64,000 nucleotides of DNA from Desulfobacterales bacterium (GTDB lineage Bacteria; Desulfobacterota; Desulfobacteria; Desulfobacterales; JAIPEE01). The position numbers and the translations under genes are program-made. The stretch is taken from assembly GCA_021737275.1 (NCBI GenBank), contig JAIPEE010000002.1, positions 51,525 to 115,524 of the forward strand, read 5' to 3'. Shown piece by piece: positions 36,371 to 47,480 of the stretch (its first letter is position 1; every line of letters starts with the position of its first letter). The notes beneath the pieces were generated by a model. The model was not told where the DNA came from and ran no database searches. It saw nothing but the letters and a program-made list of their open reading frames with translations.

Positions 36371-38461
36371 GTGTTTGAAGAAATAAAAAAACGAGCCGGA
36401 ACTATTGTTCCTTTTGATTCATCAAAAATTACGTTTGCTTTAACCAAGGCGGGGAAGGCAACCGGAGATTTTGATGACAGGGAAGCACGCAAATTGACCC
36501 TCAGGGTGTTGACTCTGACCCATGAGCTGAGGCTTGGCCCTGTACCTGAAGTGGAAGATGTTCAGGATATTGTTGAAAGGGTTTTGCTGGATTCACCTTT
36601 TCATAAAACAGCCAAAGCCTATATTCTTTACAGGGAACAGCATGCCCAGATCAGAAGAATAGCCACCGAGGCTAATGTAGATCTTGTTGATCACTATATC
36701 CAGAAACTTGACTGGAAAATCAAAGAGAACAGTAACATGTGTTACTCTCTTCAGGGATTAAACAATTATATCTCTTCCGATGTAACGGCTGAATACTGGC
36801 TCAATAAGATTTATCCGCCTGAAATACGATTTGCGCACAAATATGGTGATATTCATATTCATGATCTGAGCCTTCTTTCCGTGTACTGTGTCGGATGGGA
36901 TTTGAAAGATTTGCTCAAAATCGGCTTCAAGGGGGTAGAGGGTAAAGTTGAAAGTGCCCCACCCAAGCATCTGCGGTCTGCACTCGGCCAGATCGTTAAC
37001 TTTTTCTATACATTGCAGGGTGAAGCGGCCGGCGCACAGGCTCTTTCAAACTTCGATACCCTTCTTGCGCCGTTTGTCCGGTTTGACAACCTGAAATATG
37101 AAGAGGTCAAACAGGCCATGCAGGAGTTTATATTCAATATTAATATTCCCACAAGGGTTGGTTTTCAGACACCGTTTACCAATATCACCATGGATCTTTT
37201 TGTGCCGTCTATTCTGAAGGATCATCCTGTAATTGTAGGCGGTGAAGAGTGTGAAGAAACCTATGCTGACTTCCAGCCTGAAATGGATTTGATTAATCGG
37301 GCCTTTGCTGACGTTATGATGGAAGGTGATGCAAAGGGACGGGTTTTTACATTCCCGATTCCAACCTATAATATCACCGATGATTTTGACTGGGATAATC
37401 CTAATATCGAGTCCGTCTGGAAAATGACCGGGAAATACGGCATCCCTTATTTTTCTAACTTTGTAAATTCAGACATGTCTCCTGAGGATGCCCGTTCCAT
37501 GTGCTGCCGTTTGCGCCTGGATAACAGGGAGCTGCTCAAAAGAGGCGGCGGCCTTTTTGGCGCAAATCCGCTTACCGGTTCCATCGGTGTTGTGACAATC
37601 AATCTGCCGAGGATCGGATATATTGCAAATAGTGAAGAAGATTTCTTTACAAGCCTGAAGGAAAAAATTCAGCTCGCCATAGACAGCCTTAAGATAAAAC
37701 GTAAAATTCTGGAGAAATTTACAGATAAAAACCTCTACCCCTATTCAAAGTATTATCTCAGGGAAATCAAGCAAGGCTCAGACTGCTACTGGAAGAACCA
37801 CTTTTCAACCGTCGGCATTGTCGGAATGAACGAGGCCTGCATTAATTTTATCGGTAAGGATATCACAACCGATGAAGGGCAGGCTTTTTCCATCACGTGT
37901 ATGGATTATATGCGAGAGCTGCTTTCAGAAATTCAGGATGAAACCGGTGATATGTTTAACCTGGAAGCCACACCGGCTGAAGGCACCTCATACAGGCTCT
38001 GTAAGTCCGATAAAAAGTTATTTCCGGATATTGTCTGTGCCAATGAAAGTGATTATGCAAATGGCGCAGCACCATACTATACCAACTCTACACAGTTGCC
38101 GGTAAACTATACGGATGATATTTTTGAAACGTTGAAACTTCAGGATAATCTCCAGACCAAGTATACCGGCGGTACGGTTCTGCATATTTTTGCCGGAGAG
38201 CAGATAACGGATGTTGATACAATTAAGGGCCTGGTGCGAAAGGTTTCCAACAACTACAGACTGCCGTACTTCACATTGACGCCGACATTCAGTGTCTGTC
38301 CATCCCATGGATACATTGCAGGCGAGCATGAAACATGTGAACTATGTAACAGTGAAACGGAAGTCTATTCCCGTGTTGTCGGCTATCTGAGACCGGTAAA
38401 ACAATGGAATGACGGTAAACAGGCCGAATTTTGCAAGCGTAAAACATTTAAAGTGGCTTGA
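36371..38461 (+). CDS. nrdD: Anaerobic ribonucleoside-triphosphate reductase (class III)
   Basis: 696 residues from a GTG after GGTGGAG. An N-terminal ATP-cone (about 1-95) provides allosteric control. The catalytic barrel follows. The C-terminal zinc-binding region has SVCPSHGYIAGEHETCELC, and the glycyl radical site is RVVGYLRP with Gly671. It reduces NTPs to dNTPs using a radical made by NrdG, and is oxygen-sensitive. nrdG follows 33 bases later. No class I or II reductase is in the window. Confidence 0.97.
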   Translation: MFEEIKKRAGTIVPFDSSKITFALTKAGKATGDFDDREARKLTLRVLTLTHELRLGPVPEVEDVQDIVERVLLDSPFHKTAKAYILYREQHAQIRRIATEANVDLVDHYIQKLDWKIKENSNMCYSLQGLNNYISSDVTAEYWLNKIYPPEIRFAHKYGDIHIHDLSLLSVYCVGWDLKDLLKIGFKGVEGKVESAPPKHLRSALGQIVNFFYTLQGEAAGAQALSNFDTLLAPFVRFDNLKYEEVKQAMQEFIFNINIPTRVGFQTPFTNITMDLFVPSILKDHPVIVGGEECEETYADFQPEMDLINRAFADVMMEGDAKGRVFTFPIPTYNITDDFDWDNPNIESVWKMTGKYGIPYFSNFVNSDMSPEDARSMCCRLRLDNRELLKRGGGLFGANPLTGSIGVVTINLPRIGYIANSEEDFFTSLKEKIQLAIDSLKIKRKILEKFTDKNLYPYSKYYLREIKQGSDCYWKNHFSTVGIVGMNEACINFIGKDITTDEGQAFSITCMDYMRELLSEIQDETGDMFNLEATPAEGTSYRLCKSDKKLFPDIVCANESDYANGAAPYYTNSTQLPVNYTDDIFETLKLQDNLQTKYTGGTVLHIFAGEQITDVDTIKGLVRKVSNNYRLPYFTLTPTFSVCPSHGYIAGEHETCELCNSETEVYSRVVGYLRPVKQWNDGKQAEFCKRKTFKVA

Positions 38462-38494
38462 CATCAGACATGAATTTTATGGAGTAATGGAAAA

Positions 38495-39193
38495 ATGAAT
38501 TTCGGCGGTATTCAAAAGTCTTCACTTATCGACTTTCCCGGTAAAACAAGCTGTGTGCTCTTTTTAACAGGTTGTAATTTTGATTGCCCCTATTGCCATA
38601 ATCCTGACCTTGCTACAGGATGTACAGAGTGTCCGGCCGGATTAATGAATGATGGTCATCTGGCATTTCTTGAAGAGCGCAAAGACTTTCTGGATGGCGT
38701 TGTTATCTCTGGCGGAGAGCCGACACTTCAGAAAGATCTTTTTCTGCTATGCCGCCAGATCAAGCATCTGGGCTTTCCTGTTAAACTAGATACTAACGGC
38801 AGCCGGCCTGAGTGTCTTAAAGCGCTTATTGATGAGGAGCTGGTTGACTATATCGCTATGGATATAAAAACGGATCCGGCGGCTTATTCACCAGTCATAA
38901 AAAAAGAGTTTGATCCCGGGCAGATTATTTCCAGTATCAATATTATTTTGAAATCCGGTATAAACCATGAGTTCAGGACCACTTGCTTAAAACCGTTTAT
39001 CAATGAGGCTATCATTGAAAAGATTTCACGCCTTATCAGTGGTGCTAAACTTTATGCGCTACAACAATGTCATCAGTCACGGGTATTACATCCGGATTTT
39101 TTTAAAAAAACAGACTACCATATTGATGATGATGAGTTGGTGCATTTTAAGAAAATTGCTGAACCGTGGGTTCAAAAATGTATTGTCAGATAG
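38495..39193 (+). CDS. nrdG: Anaerobic ribonucleotide reductase activase (radical SAM)
   Basis: 232 residues. Radical SAM cluster motif C27-x3-C31-x2-C34 in TGCNFDCPYCHNPDL, then the SAM-site VVISGGEPTLQKDLF. It cleaves S-adenosylmethionine to abstract the hydrogen of Gly671 in NrdD. The extra length compared with E. coli NrdG (about 154) and a pflA-like layout mark the longer form common in Desulfobacterota. In an operon with nrdD; ends before a hairpin terminator. Confidence 0.93.
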   Translation: MNFGGIQKSSLIDFPGKTSCVLFLTGCNFDCPYCHNPDLATGCTECPAGLMNDGHLAFLEERKDFLDGVVISGGEPTLQKDLFLLCRQIKHLGFPVKLDTNGSRPECLKALIDEELVDYIAMDIKTDPAAYSPVIKKEFDPGQIISSINIILKSGINHEFRTTCLKPFINEAIIEKISRLISGAKLYALQQCHQSRVLHPDFFKKTDYHIDDDELVHFKKIAEPWVQKCIVR

Positions 39194-39240
39194 TTTTATA
39201 ATTTCGAGGTAAACAACAACGTATCAGATTGTAAAAACAG

Positions 39241-39275
39241 GGCAGAACTGAACATAGACGTCAGTTCTGTCTTTT
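39241..39275 (+). terminator. Terminator of the nrdDG operon
   Basis: CAGAACTGA (39243-39251) and TCAGTTCTG (39261-39269) form a 9-bp stem with a 9-base loop, followed by TCTTTT. Confidence 0.7.
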
Positions 39276-39456
39276 AAATTACAGGTCTGAAAGATTGTTT
39301 TATCGGCAGAATTTTTTATGAAAAATTCGCTAAAGCCCTTGTCATAATCGTTGTTTAATGATACGCAAAGGGTGCTTTTTTTTGAGCAAATAGAAAGAAT
39401 CGTCTATCAGGACGCAGAATTTATAAAATTCTATCCGGCCATAAGGAGGATCTGTA

Positions 39457-39942
39457 ATGGCACAGGACAAAGGCACTACAATTTTAATGCTGGTTGTGTT
39501 TGGTTTTATTCTTCAGGTTGTTTTTATTTTTGCAGATATGAAAGAGACACCCGGCAGGGTTGCAGTGGGTTTTACAAAGGCCTATTTCCAGCTTGATGAA
39601 TCCATGGGTGATTATCTGTGTAAGGATCAACGTTCAAAAGACGGTGTTGATGTTGTGAAAAAACACATCGACAAAATGAATGAAGAGGCAAGACAAACCG
39701 GATATGCACCCAATTACATGAAAATGGGCCTCTACAATATTGAATCAGATACATTGATTCGCACATCGGATTTTGCAAAGGTACACATCAAGGCTGATAA
39801 AAGAAGAGCAATTAATCCGGCATTTATGCTGGTAGCAAAAATTTTTCATATCGGTAAAGTATATCCGGTTGAAATTGAAATCGAAGTTGTCCGGGAAGAT
39901 AATCACTGGCGTGTCTGCGGTGAAGATCTTTTAGCGCTTTAG
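39457..39942 (+). CDS. Membrane-anchored protein of unknown function
   Basis: 161 residues, not recognised. One N-terminal membrane segment (about 7-26, TTILMLVVFGFILQVVFIFA) anchors a soluble domain of about 130 residues, probably periplasmic. It is rich in paired strand-like stretches such as FAKVHIKADKRRAINP, then YPVEIEIEVVREDNHWRVCG. Two cysteines (in YLCKD and WRVCGED). The strand pattern resembles small DUF4878-like or nuclear transport factor 2-like domains, a guess. Strong site GGAGGATCT before the ATG. Alone between two terminators. Confidence 0.6.
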   Translation: MAQDKGTTILMLVVFGFILQVVFIFADMKETPGRVAVGFTKAYFQLDESMGDYLCKDQRSKDGVDVVKKHIDKMNEEARQTGYAPNYMKMGLYNIESDTLIRTSDFAKVHIKADKRRAINPAFMLVAKIFHIGKVYPVEIEIEVVREDNHWRVCGEDLLAL

Positions 39943-39975
39943 TGTAAAATAATTAACTACATCATATTTTTTTAA

Positions 39976-40011
39976 ACCAGCCGGAACAGGTAACCTGTTC
40001 CGGTTTTTTTG
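39976..40011 (+). terminator. Rho-independent terminator after the 161-residue gene
   Basis: CCGGAACAGG and CCTGTTCCGG form a perfect 10-bp stem with a 3-base loop, followed directly by TTTTTTT. Confidence 0.92.
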
Positions 40012-40125
40012 TATGGGGTATTGAATTATTTTCAGGATGTTATATAAAGGATAAAGTAGCTTTTAGGTGTAACGCGCCTATTAATCCGACAGGACAGAAT
40101 GTTAACTTAAACTTGTGAGGCTCAA

Positions 40126-40599
40126 ATGATAGAAGACAGTGTTGCCCGTCTTATTGATGAATCCATACAGCTTGAAATGAATCTTTCCGATCTATATTTT
40201 TTTTTTAAGAAAACCTTTTCTGAAGATAAGGTAATCTGGGATAAGCTTGCTGACGAAGAAAAAAAGCATGCGGCTTTTATTGAGAGTGCCCGTGCATTTT
40301 CAAAGGATGAAAGCCAGTTTCCTTCACAGCTTGTATCTGCTGCCATCCAGAGTGTTATGGATACGAATGATGCCCTTACCGAGCTTATGGGTAAATATGA
40401 AAAAGAGCCACCATCCAGAATATCAGCATTCAGGCTTGCTCTCAAAATGGAGCACTCTGTTGGTGAAATTCATTTTCAGAATGCAATGAAGCATGATAAA
40501 GGCAGCGATATTATTAAAATGCTTAAAGAACTATATGAGCTTGATCAAAACCATATTAAAAGAATTACAGAATATATGGCAGCACAGGGGATCGAATAG
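40126..40599 (+). CDS. Ferritin-like (rubrerythrin-type) four-helix protein, copy 1
   Basis: 157 residues, one ferritin-like four-helix bundle. Candidate diiron ligands: an EExKH motif in ADEEKKHAAFIE (helix 2), EHSVGEIHFQ (helix 3) and ELDQNHIKRI (helix 4), with an early Glu in SIQLEMNLSDLY (helix 1). No rubredoxin cysteines, so it is not a full rubrerythrin. Members bind iron or scavenge peroxide. GAGG precedes the ATG. The next gene, 89 bases later, is a paralogue. Confidence 0.75.
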   Translation: MIEDSVARLIDESIQLEMNLSDLYFFFKKTFSEDKVIWDKLADEEKKHAAFIESARAFSKDESQFPSQLVSAAIQSVMDTNDALTELMGKYEKEPPSRISAFRLALKMEHSVGEIHFQNAMKHDKGSDIIKMLKELYELDQNHIKRITEYMAAQGIE

Positions 40600-40688
40600 A
40601 AATATTTCAACAAACGGCATTTTACTGACACTTTAATATTTAGCCCTTCATGATATTTATTTGAAATAATATATTTTGTGGTGACCTT

Positions 40689-41141
40689 ATGTTCTCTGTT
40701 CAGGAAATATTAGATATAGCAATCATGCTCGAAAAAAATGGAGAATCCGTTTACCGAAAAGCCCTGCCGCATGTGAGAGATAAGAAACTCTGTGCCTTGC
40801 TGGAGTGGATCGCAGATGAAGAGGTTCGGCATGCCCGCTGGTTTGCTGAACTAAAAGCATTATCAAAAGAAGATGATGAATTTTTTATTCAGGAGATGCA
40901 ACACGAGCTCCTTGATGAATATGTCGGCCGGCAGACATTTTCACTGGAAGATATCGATTTTTCAAAGATTACTAAACTAGATGACATGGTAAAACTGTTT
41001 ATTGAATTTGAGCAGGATACGATTTTATTTTATGAGATGCTGGAAGCCTTTGTAGAAAAATCGGACGCACTCGTTCAGTTAAGACAGATCATTGATGAAG
41101 AGTATAATCATACCGCCCGCCTGAAAATATTTATTTCGTAA
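40689..41141 (+). CDS. Ferritin-like (rubrerythrin-type) protein, copy 2
   Basis: 150 residues. All four helices carry the expected diiron set: Glu in LEKNGESVYRKA, E-x3-H-type in WIADEEVRHARWFAE, Glu in IEFEQDTILFYEML and E-x2-H in IDEEYNHTARLKIF. It lacks rubredoxin cysteines. Probably iron or peroxide related, as for copy 1. The 3' end (from about 40976, encoding LDDMVKLFIEFEQDTILFYE onward) recurs in decayed form at 42803-42965. The ATP-grasp-like gene starts only 32 bases after it. Confidence 0.8.
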   Translation: MFSVQEILDIAIMLEKNGESVYRKALPHVRDKKLCALLEWIADEEVRHARWFAELKALSKEDDEFFIQEMQHELLDEYVGRQTFSLEDIDFSKITKLDDMVKLFIEFEQDTILFYEMLEAFVEKSDALVQLRQIIDEEYNHTARLKIFIS

Positions 41142-41173
41142 TATGATTGAGGTAAAGTTCAATCTATAAGGAG

Positions 41174-42736
41174 ATGAGTCTGGAGATCAAAAGATTAATT
41201 TTTGATGTGCTCAGTCAGAAAGAGCCGGTGAACGGACCTGCTGCTTTAAGAAAAATAAAGGGCTTGATTGACAGACATGCCTGCGATTTGGATGCTGTCA
41301 GATCCTTTTTTTTGTCCCCTGAAACTCATATTGGTAACTATGATGGACTGCCAGTCACGGTTCGTTTGTCTTTGGAAGAATGTGCAGATTTTTATCTTAA
41401 AGAAAAGAATTTGTTTTCCACCCCTTTGTTAAAAAAAATCGGCCGGGGGGGAATTTTTAAGGCCGGAAGCAAAATTATAAAATCAGGATGGATCCTTAAG
41501 GAAAAATGGTCGTCCTCGTTTTTGGGAAAAGCATTTATTTCGGTCGGCCGGTCCACCATTTTTGGATGCAACAGATTATCAACACTCTACCTTGATGCCA
41601 TCAGGGTCAACATCTTTTATAAAGCACCACTTTTGTTGTGGCTGATAAGATACACAAAGGCCGACGCATCATATTTAATTTTGGATTATATCAAAAACAT
41701 CCCCACCCACCCTCATCACAGTCCTGTATTTAAATTACCCGGTATCAATACCATTGCAGGAGCCATGATAGGTATTGACCTGCTTCCTTCAGACAACAAA
41801 CTCTATTTTATTGAATGTAACTCCAATCCGGGCCACTCAACTTCACGACATTTTTTGTTTGAAGAGGGAGATGTTGTATGTAATCACCTGGTCAACTGGG
41901 CTGTGGAAAAAGGATATTCCAGGATAGTGTTCTATCCAAGCAATTTCGGGCCCTCATTTGACAAGGAATTTGAAGATGCATGGCAAGAGATATCAGGCTC
42001 AAAAAACATTGAATTGAAAATTATTGACGACCCATACATCGGCTCCCCGTGCAATAGAGAGTATAATAGATTTTTTGATTATGCCCGGCCTGACACCCTT
42101 ATTGTGAACGGTAGATATTTATGGGGTCCATTTTCGAGTTTTATAGGTATGAAAGGCCGATTTGACGAAGAAATTAAAATCCATAACTCAAAGGCAGAAC
42201 AGAATGACCGGATTCCAATACCCCGGAAAATTGATTTGGACTCCCCGGTCTCTTTAGATCATCTTACAGAAGATTTTCCCAATATGATTATCAAAAATAT
42301 ACATATGGATCAGGCAAAAGGGATAAGCCTTTACAGAGCCGATAAGGTTCCGGAATTTGCAAAAAGCCGGGAATATGTAGTCTACGAATTTGTCAAACCC
42401 GATTTAATCCGGAAAGATGGGAGTATAGAGCAGTTTGTACACATATTTCGATGCTATCTTTTGATCACGCCCTTTGGCCCGGTTTATCTGGGATGCAGAA
42501 AAGATGTGTCAGGAATTCCGATCAAAAAGGAACTGCCCTTTGGTAAAATTGAAGAAATTGCACCCTATATAACTAATATATGCATCCCAGAGGATTATTC
42601 AGTCCCCCATAGTCCGGATGAAAATGAAAAGTGCAGAAAAACCTCATTAACGCTTGGTCGTATCATGTATCAAAATCTGATTGAAAAACATGATATGACT
42701 GCCCAATTCCGGTTTCAAAAAAAACAGGGGGTATAA
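41174..42736 (+). CDS. Unrecognised protein with circularly permuted ATP-grasp-like features
   Basis: 520 residues, family not recognised. Visible features: an N-terminal roughly 150 residues with no motif; YFIECNSNPGHSTSRHFLF (211-229), which resembles the metal-binding E-x-N-x-x-x-G strand of ATP-grasp enzymes; and MIIKNIHMDQAKGISLY (371-387), which resembles the ATP-binding Lys strand. Then come YVVYEFVKPD (401-410) and FRCYLLITPFGPVYLGCRKD (425-444), like the later ATP-grasp strands. The order (metal motif first, lysine strand later) matches circularly permuted ATP-grasp proteins. If so, it would ligate a carboxylate to an amine or thiol with ATP. The ATG follows AAGGAG with no spacing, so the true start is uncertain. 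No signal peptide. Confidence 0.5.
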   Translation: MSLEIKRLIFDVLSQKEPVNGPAALRKIKGLIDRHACDLDAVRSFFLSPETHIGNYDGLPVTVRLSLEECADFYLKEKNLFSTPLLKKIGRGGIFKAGSKIIKSGWILKEKWSSSFLGKAFISVGRSTIFGCNRLSTLYLDAIRVNIFYKAPLLLWLIRYTKADASYLILDYIKNIPTHPHHSPVFKLPGINTIAGAMIGIDLLPSDNKLYFIECNSNPGHSTSRHFLFEEGDVVCNHLVNWAVEKGYSRIVFYPSNFGPSFDKEFEDAWQEISGSKNIELKIIDDPYIGSPCNREYNRFFDYARPDTLIVNGRYLWGPFSSFIGMKGRFDEEIKIHNSKAEQNDRIPIPRKIDLDSPVSLDHLTEDFPNMIIKNIHMDQAKGISLYRADKVPEFAKSREYVVYEFVKPDLIRKDGSIEQFVHIFRCYLLITPFGPVYLGCRKDVSGIPIKKELPFGKIEEIAPYITNICIPEDYSVPHSPDENEKCRKTSLTLGRIMYQNLIEKHDMTAQFRFQKKQGV

Positions 42737-42784
42737 ATAAGCCCGGTGGCCTCATATTACAAATATGAAGCAAGTTTTTCAGGG

Positions 42785-42800
42785 TTGACATTTGTGTCAA
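42785..42800. promoter_or_regulatory. TTGACA-containing palindrome upstream of isocitrate dehydrogenase
   Basis: TTGACATTTGTGTCAA is a perfect 6-bp inverted repeat around 4 bases and includes a consensus -35 hexamer. It precedes the ferritin-like remnant and may hold the promoter or an operator for the isocitrate dehydrogenase gene. No good -10 at standard spacing was found. Confidence 0.3.
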
Positions 42801-42802
42801 TT

Positions 42803-42965
42803 TTAGACGATGTAATATGGAAAGTAATCTTGGAAGGTGTAAAATTTTATTTTATGAGATGCCGGAAGCGTTTGTTGAAAAATATGAAAAACTGGTTCAT
42901 TTAAGGCAGATCATTGGTGAAGAGTATAACCATATTGCACGCCTGAAACATTTCTTCCGGAGTAT
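42803..42965 (+). pseudogene. Decayed copy of the 3' end of the copy-2 ferritin-like gene
   Basis: Translated in the best frame, residues such as ILFYEMPEAFVEKYEKLVHL and RQIIGEEYNHIARLKHFF match the last 40 residues of copy 2 (ILFYEMLEAFVEKSDALVQL, RQIIDEEYNHTARLKIF). Upstream, LDD and weaker matches appear in another frame, so indels have broken it. The nucleotide match continues beyond the copy-2 stop into the spacer (GATTGAGGTAAAGTTCAA against GATCAAGGTAAGGTTAAA). It has no helices 1-2 and no working start. It lies between the 520-residue gene and isocitrate dehydrogenase. Confidence 0.75.
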
Positions 42966-42982
42966 GATCAAGGTAAGGTTAA

Positions 42983-45241
<2,259 letters not shown>

Positions 45242-45281
45242 AATATAAATCTTAGATAAACGCTGGACATAAAAGCCCCGG

Positions 45282-45315
45282 AAAACCGCTTGGGCTCTTG
45301 GATTATAGCGGTTTT
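45282..45315 (+). terminator. Possible terminator after isocitrate dehydrogenase
   Basis: AAAACCGCT and AGCGGTTTT form a 9-bp stem with a 16-base loop; the T-tract is within the stem end. Convergent purB ends 33 bases on. Confidence 0.45.
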
Positions 45316-45347
45316 AAACCTTTCATTAATATTTGGCATCTAAAAAT

Positions 45348-46772
45348 TTATACGTTCAGCTCAGCCTTCATACCCAATAATGATTTGTTTTTTTCTATTA
45401 TCGGATCAATTTCTTCTTTAATAAAATCTTCTGTCTGTTCGGCAGCAAAGCCGATAAAGTTTTTGGGATCCAGTATCTCCACCAGCCTCTCTTTATCAAT
45501 TTTAAAATAGTCATCTGCAAGGATTCTTTCGATCAGATCATTTTCTTTTCCCTCAACCTTGACCATTTTACCGGCTTCCATGGAATGAACTCTGATTCTT
45601 TCATGAAGCTCCTGCCTGTCACCACCGTTTTTAACACCCTCCATAATGATGTATTCGGTCGCCATAAAAGGCAGTTCAGCCATGATATGTTTTTCAATGA
45701 TTTTTGGATAAACCACCATGCCGTCCAGTATATTCTGCCATATGGTCAATATGGAATCCACCGCAAGGTATGCCTGAATAGAGAGACGCTTGTTCGCTGA
45801 GTCATCAAGTGTTCTTTCAAACCATTGGGTTGAAGCCACCATTGCCGGGCTTGTTGTCATGGAAATCACAAATTTTGCCAGCGCAGAGATTCTTTCACTT
45901 CTCATGGGGTTTCGTTTATAGGCCATGGCAGAAGAGCCGATTTGCTGTTTGCCAAAAGGCTCTTCCAGCTCCTTAAGGTTCTGAAGGAGCCTTAAGTCAT
46001 TGGTAAACTTGTGAGCCGATTGAGCTATATTTGAAAGCAGATTAAGCATCTGGGCATCCACTTTCCGGTCATATGTCTGGCCCGTAACCATGAACCTTTT
46101 GCTAAAGCCCATTTTTTCGGCAACCATCTCATCAAGCTGCTTGACCCTGTTAAAATCATGATCAAAAAGCGCTGCAAAACTGGCCTGTGTACCGGTGGTA
46201 CCCTTTACGCCGCGAAACTTTAACGTGTTTTGTCTGAATTCAAGTTCTTCAAAATCAAGGGATAGACTTTGAAGCCAAAGGGTAGCGCGCTTACCAACCG
46301 TGGTAAGCTGTGCCGGCTGAAAGTGCGTATATCCAAGGACCGGCATATCCTTATATTCCAGGGCAAAAGTTTTAAGACCATTCATGACATTGACAAGTTT
46401 TTTCCGGATAATTTCAAGGCCATCCCTGATCTGGATAAGGTCCGTATTGTCACCTACATATGCACTGGTAGCGCCCAGATGAATAATGGGTTTGGCGAGC
46501 GGTGCCTGTTCACCAAAGGCAAAAACATGTGCCATTACATCATGTCGCACCTCTTTTTCCCGTTTTTTGGCGACATCATAATTGATATCATCAACAAATT
46601 TCTTCATCTCAGCAATCTGGTCATCAGAGATATCCAGACCAAGCTCTTTTTCACATTCAGCAAGGGCTATCCATAATTTCCTCCAGGTTGAAAACTTTTT
46701 ATCCGGAGAAAAATTATACAACATCTCTTCTGAACCATATCTTTCCACCAACGGGTTTGAGTATACTTTCAT
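45348..46772 (-). CDS. purB: Adenylosuccinate lyase
   Basis: 474 residues from ATG 46772 ([19 protein letters not shown]); a GGAGG lies 12 bases upstream. Fumarase/aspartase superfamily fold with the signature [33 protein letters not shown] and the [16 protein letters not shown] loop. It acts twice in purine synthesis: releasing fumarate from SAICAR and from adenylosuccinate. The upstream in-frame ATG (46796) lies over the ribosome site and is rejected. Confidence 0.96.
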   Translation of the reverse strand: MKVYSNPLVERYGSEEMLYNFSPDKKFSTWRKLWIALAECEKELGLDISDDQIAEMKKFVDDINYDVAKKREKEVRHDVMAHVFAFGEQAPLAKPIIHLGATSAYVGDNTDLIQIRDGLEIIRKKLVNVMNGLKTFALEYKDMPVLGYTHFQPAQLTTVGKRATLWLQSLSLDFEELEFRQNTLKFRGVKGTTGTQASFAALFDHDFNRVKQLDEMVAEKMGFSKRFMVTGQTYDRKVDAQMLNLLSNIAQSAHKFTNDLRLLQNLKELEEPFGKQQIGSSAMAYKRNPMRSERISALAKFVISMTTSPAMVASTQWFERTLDDSANKRLSIQAYLAVDSILTIWQNILDGMVVYPKIIEKHIMAELPFMATEYIIMEGVKNGGDRQELHERIRVHSMEAGKMVKVEGKENDLIERILADDYFKIDKERLVEILDPKNFIGFAAEQTEDFIKEEIDPIIEKNKSLLGMKAELNV

Positions 46773-46854
46773 TTTTATCAATGGCCTCCGGTACAATTAT
46801 TTTTCAAAATATATTTTATGAGCACTTTTATCTTATTTATTTATTAATTCAACC

Positions 46855-47076
46855 CTATTCTTGATGGAAATCGCATGGTTTAATATTTGTGTCGATATCT
46901 CGATTCAGTACAAAAGATATATCCTTATCAGAATTTTGCAGTTTGACGAGAAAGTCAATACAGTTTCCATCTTCGATTATATTATCAAAAAAAATAAGAT
47001 TCAGTTTGCTTTTGAAGAGCATCGAAATAGCCTGTGTAATATTGGTAGCATGTTGAATAGATATCTGTTCCGGCAT
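46855..47076 (-). CDS. Short receiver-domain-like fragment, possibly a remnant
   Basis: 73 residues: ISIQHATNITQAISMLFKSK, then LNLIFFDNIIEDGNCIDFLV, then a strand-like SFVLNRD. This has the rhythm of a receiver domain's helix 2, strand 3 with the phosphorylated Asp (FFD), helix 3 and strand 4, but helix 4 to 5 are missing and no ribosome site is seen before the ATG. It may be a decayed response regulator or a chance reading frame. Isolated, between purB and the rnf terminator. Confidence 0.3.
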   Translation of the reverse strand: MPEQISIQHATNITQAISMLFKSKLNLIFFDNIIEDGNCIDFLVKLQNSDKDISFVLNRDIDTNIKPCDFHQE

Positions 47077-47373
47077 TAAGAGTATCGATATCAGTCTGAT
47101 GATAACAGAATCGATAATTTTATTTTTTCCTTAACAGGTTGCACCCTTAAACAAAGCCCAGTCATTACCCGTAGGCTTATATGTCTGAATATCACCGATA
47201 GTTACTCCTTACCGGGTGCCATTGTGATGTGGCTTCACGTAAAGGAGTGTGGCTCATGGTTGTTCATGTGGCTAAATCGGCGCTTTTTGATACGGAATAA
47301 GCAATATCTCCATAATTGGGCCCAATAGATAGAGACCCCGAACAACCTGGTTTTTAATAATATCCTGACAAAA
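47077..47373. other. Intergenic stretch with no identified feature
   Basis: Roughly 300 bases with no open reading frame of note, no RNA motif and no repeat that I could recognise. It may carry the 5' part of whatever gave rise to the receiver-like fragment. Confidence 0.4.
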
Positions 47374-47412
47374 TAAAAAAAGGACCAACACCTCAAGCAG
47401 GCCCGGTCCTTT
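47374..47412 (-). terminator. Rho-independent terminator of the rnf operon
   Basis: On the minus strand AAAGGACC pairs with GGTCCTTT around an 18-base loop, followed by TTTTTATTTT. It lies 70 bases after the rnfB stop. Confidence 0.85.
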
Positions 47413-47480
47413 AATTTTCAGTAATATGAATTTTTTTTATTCAGTAGATCTACCGGTTTATTCATTACCTTCGCGATTTA

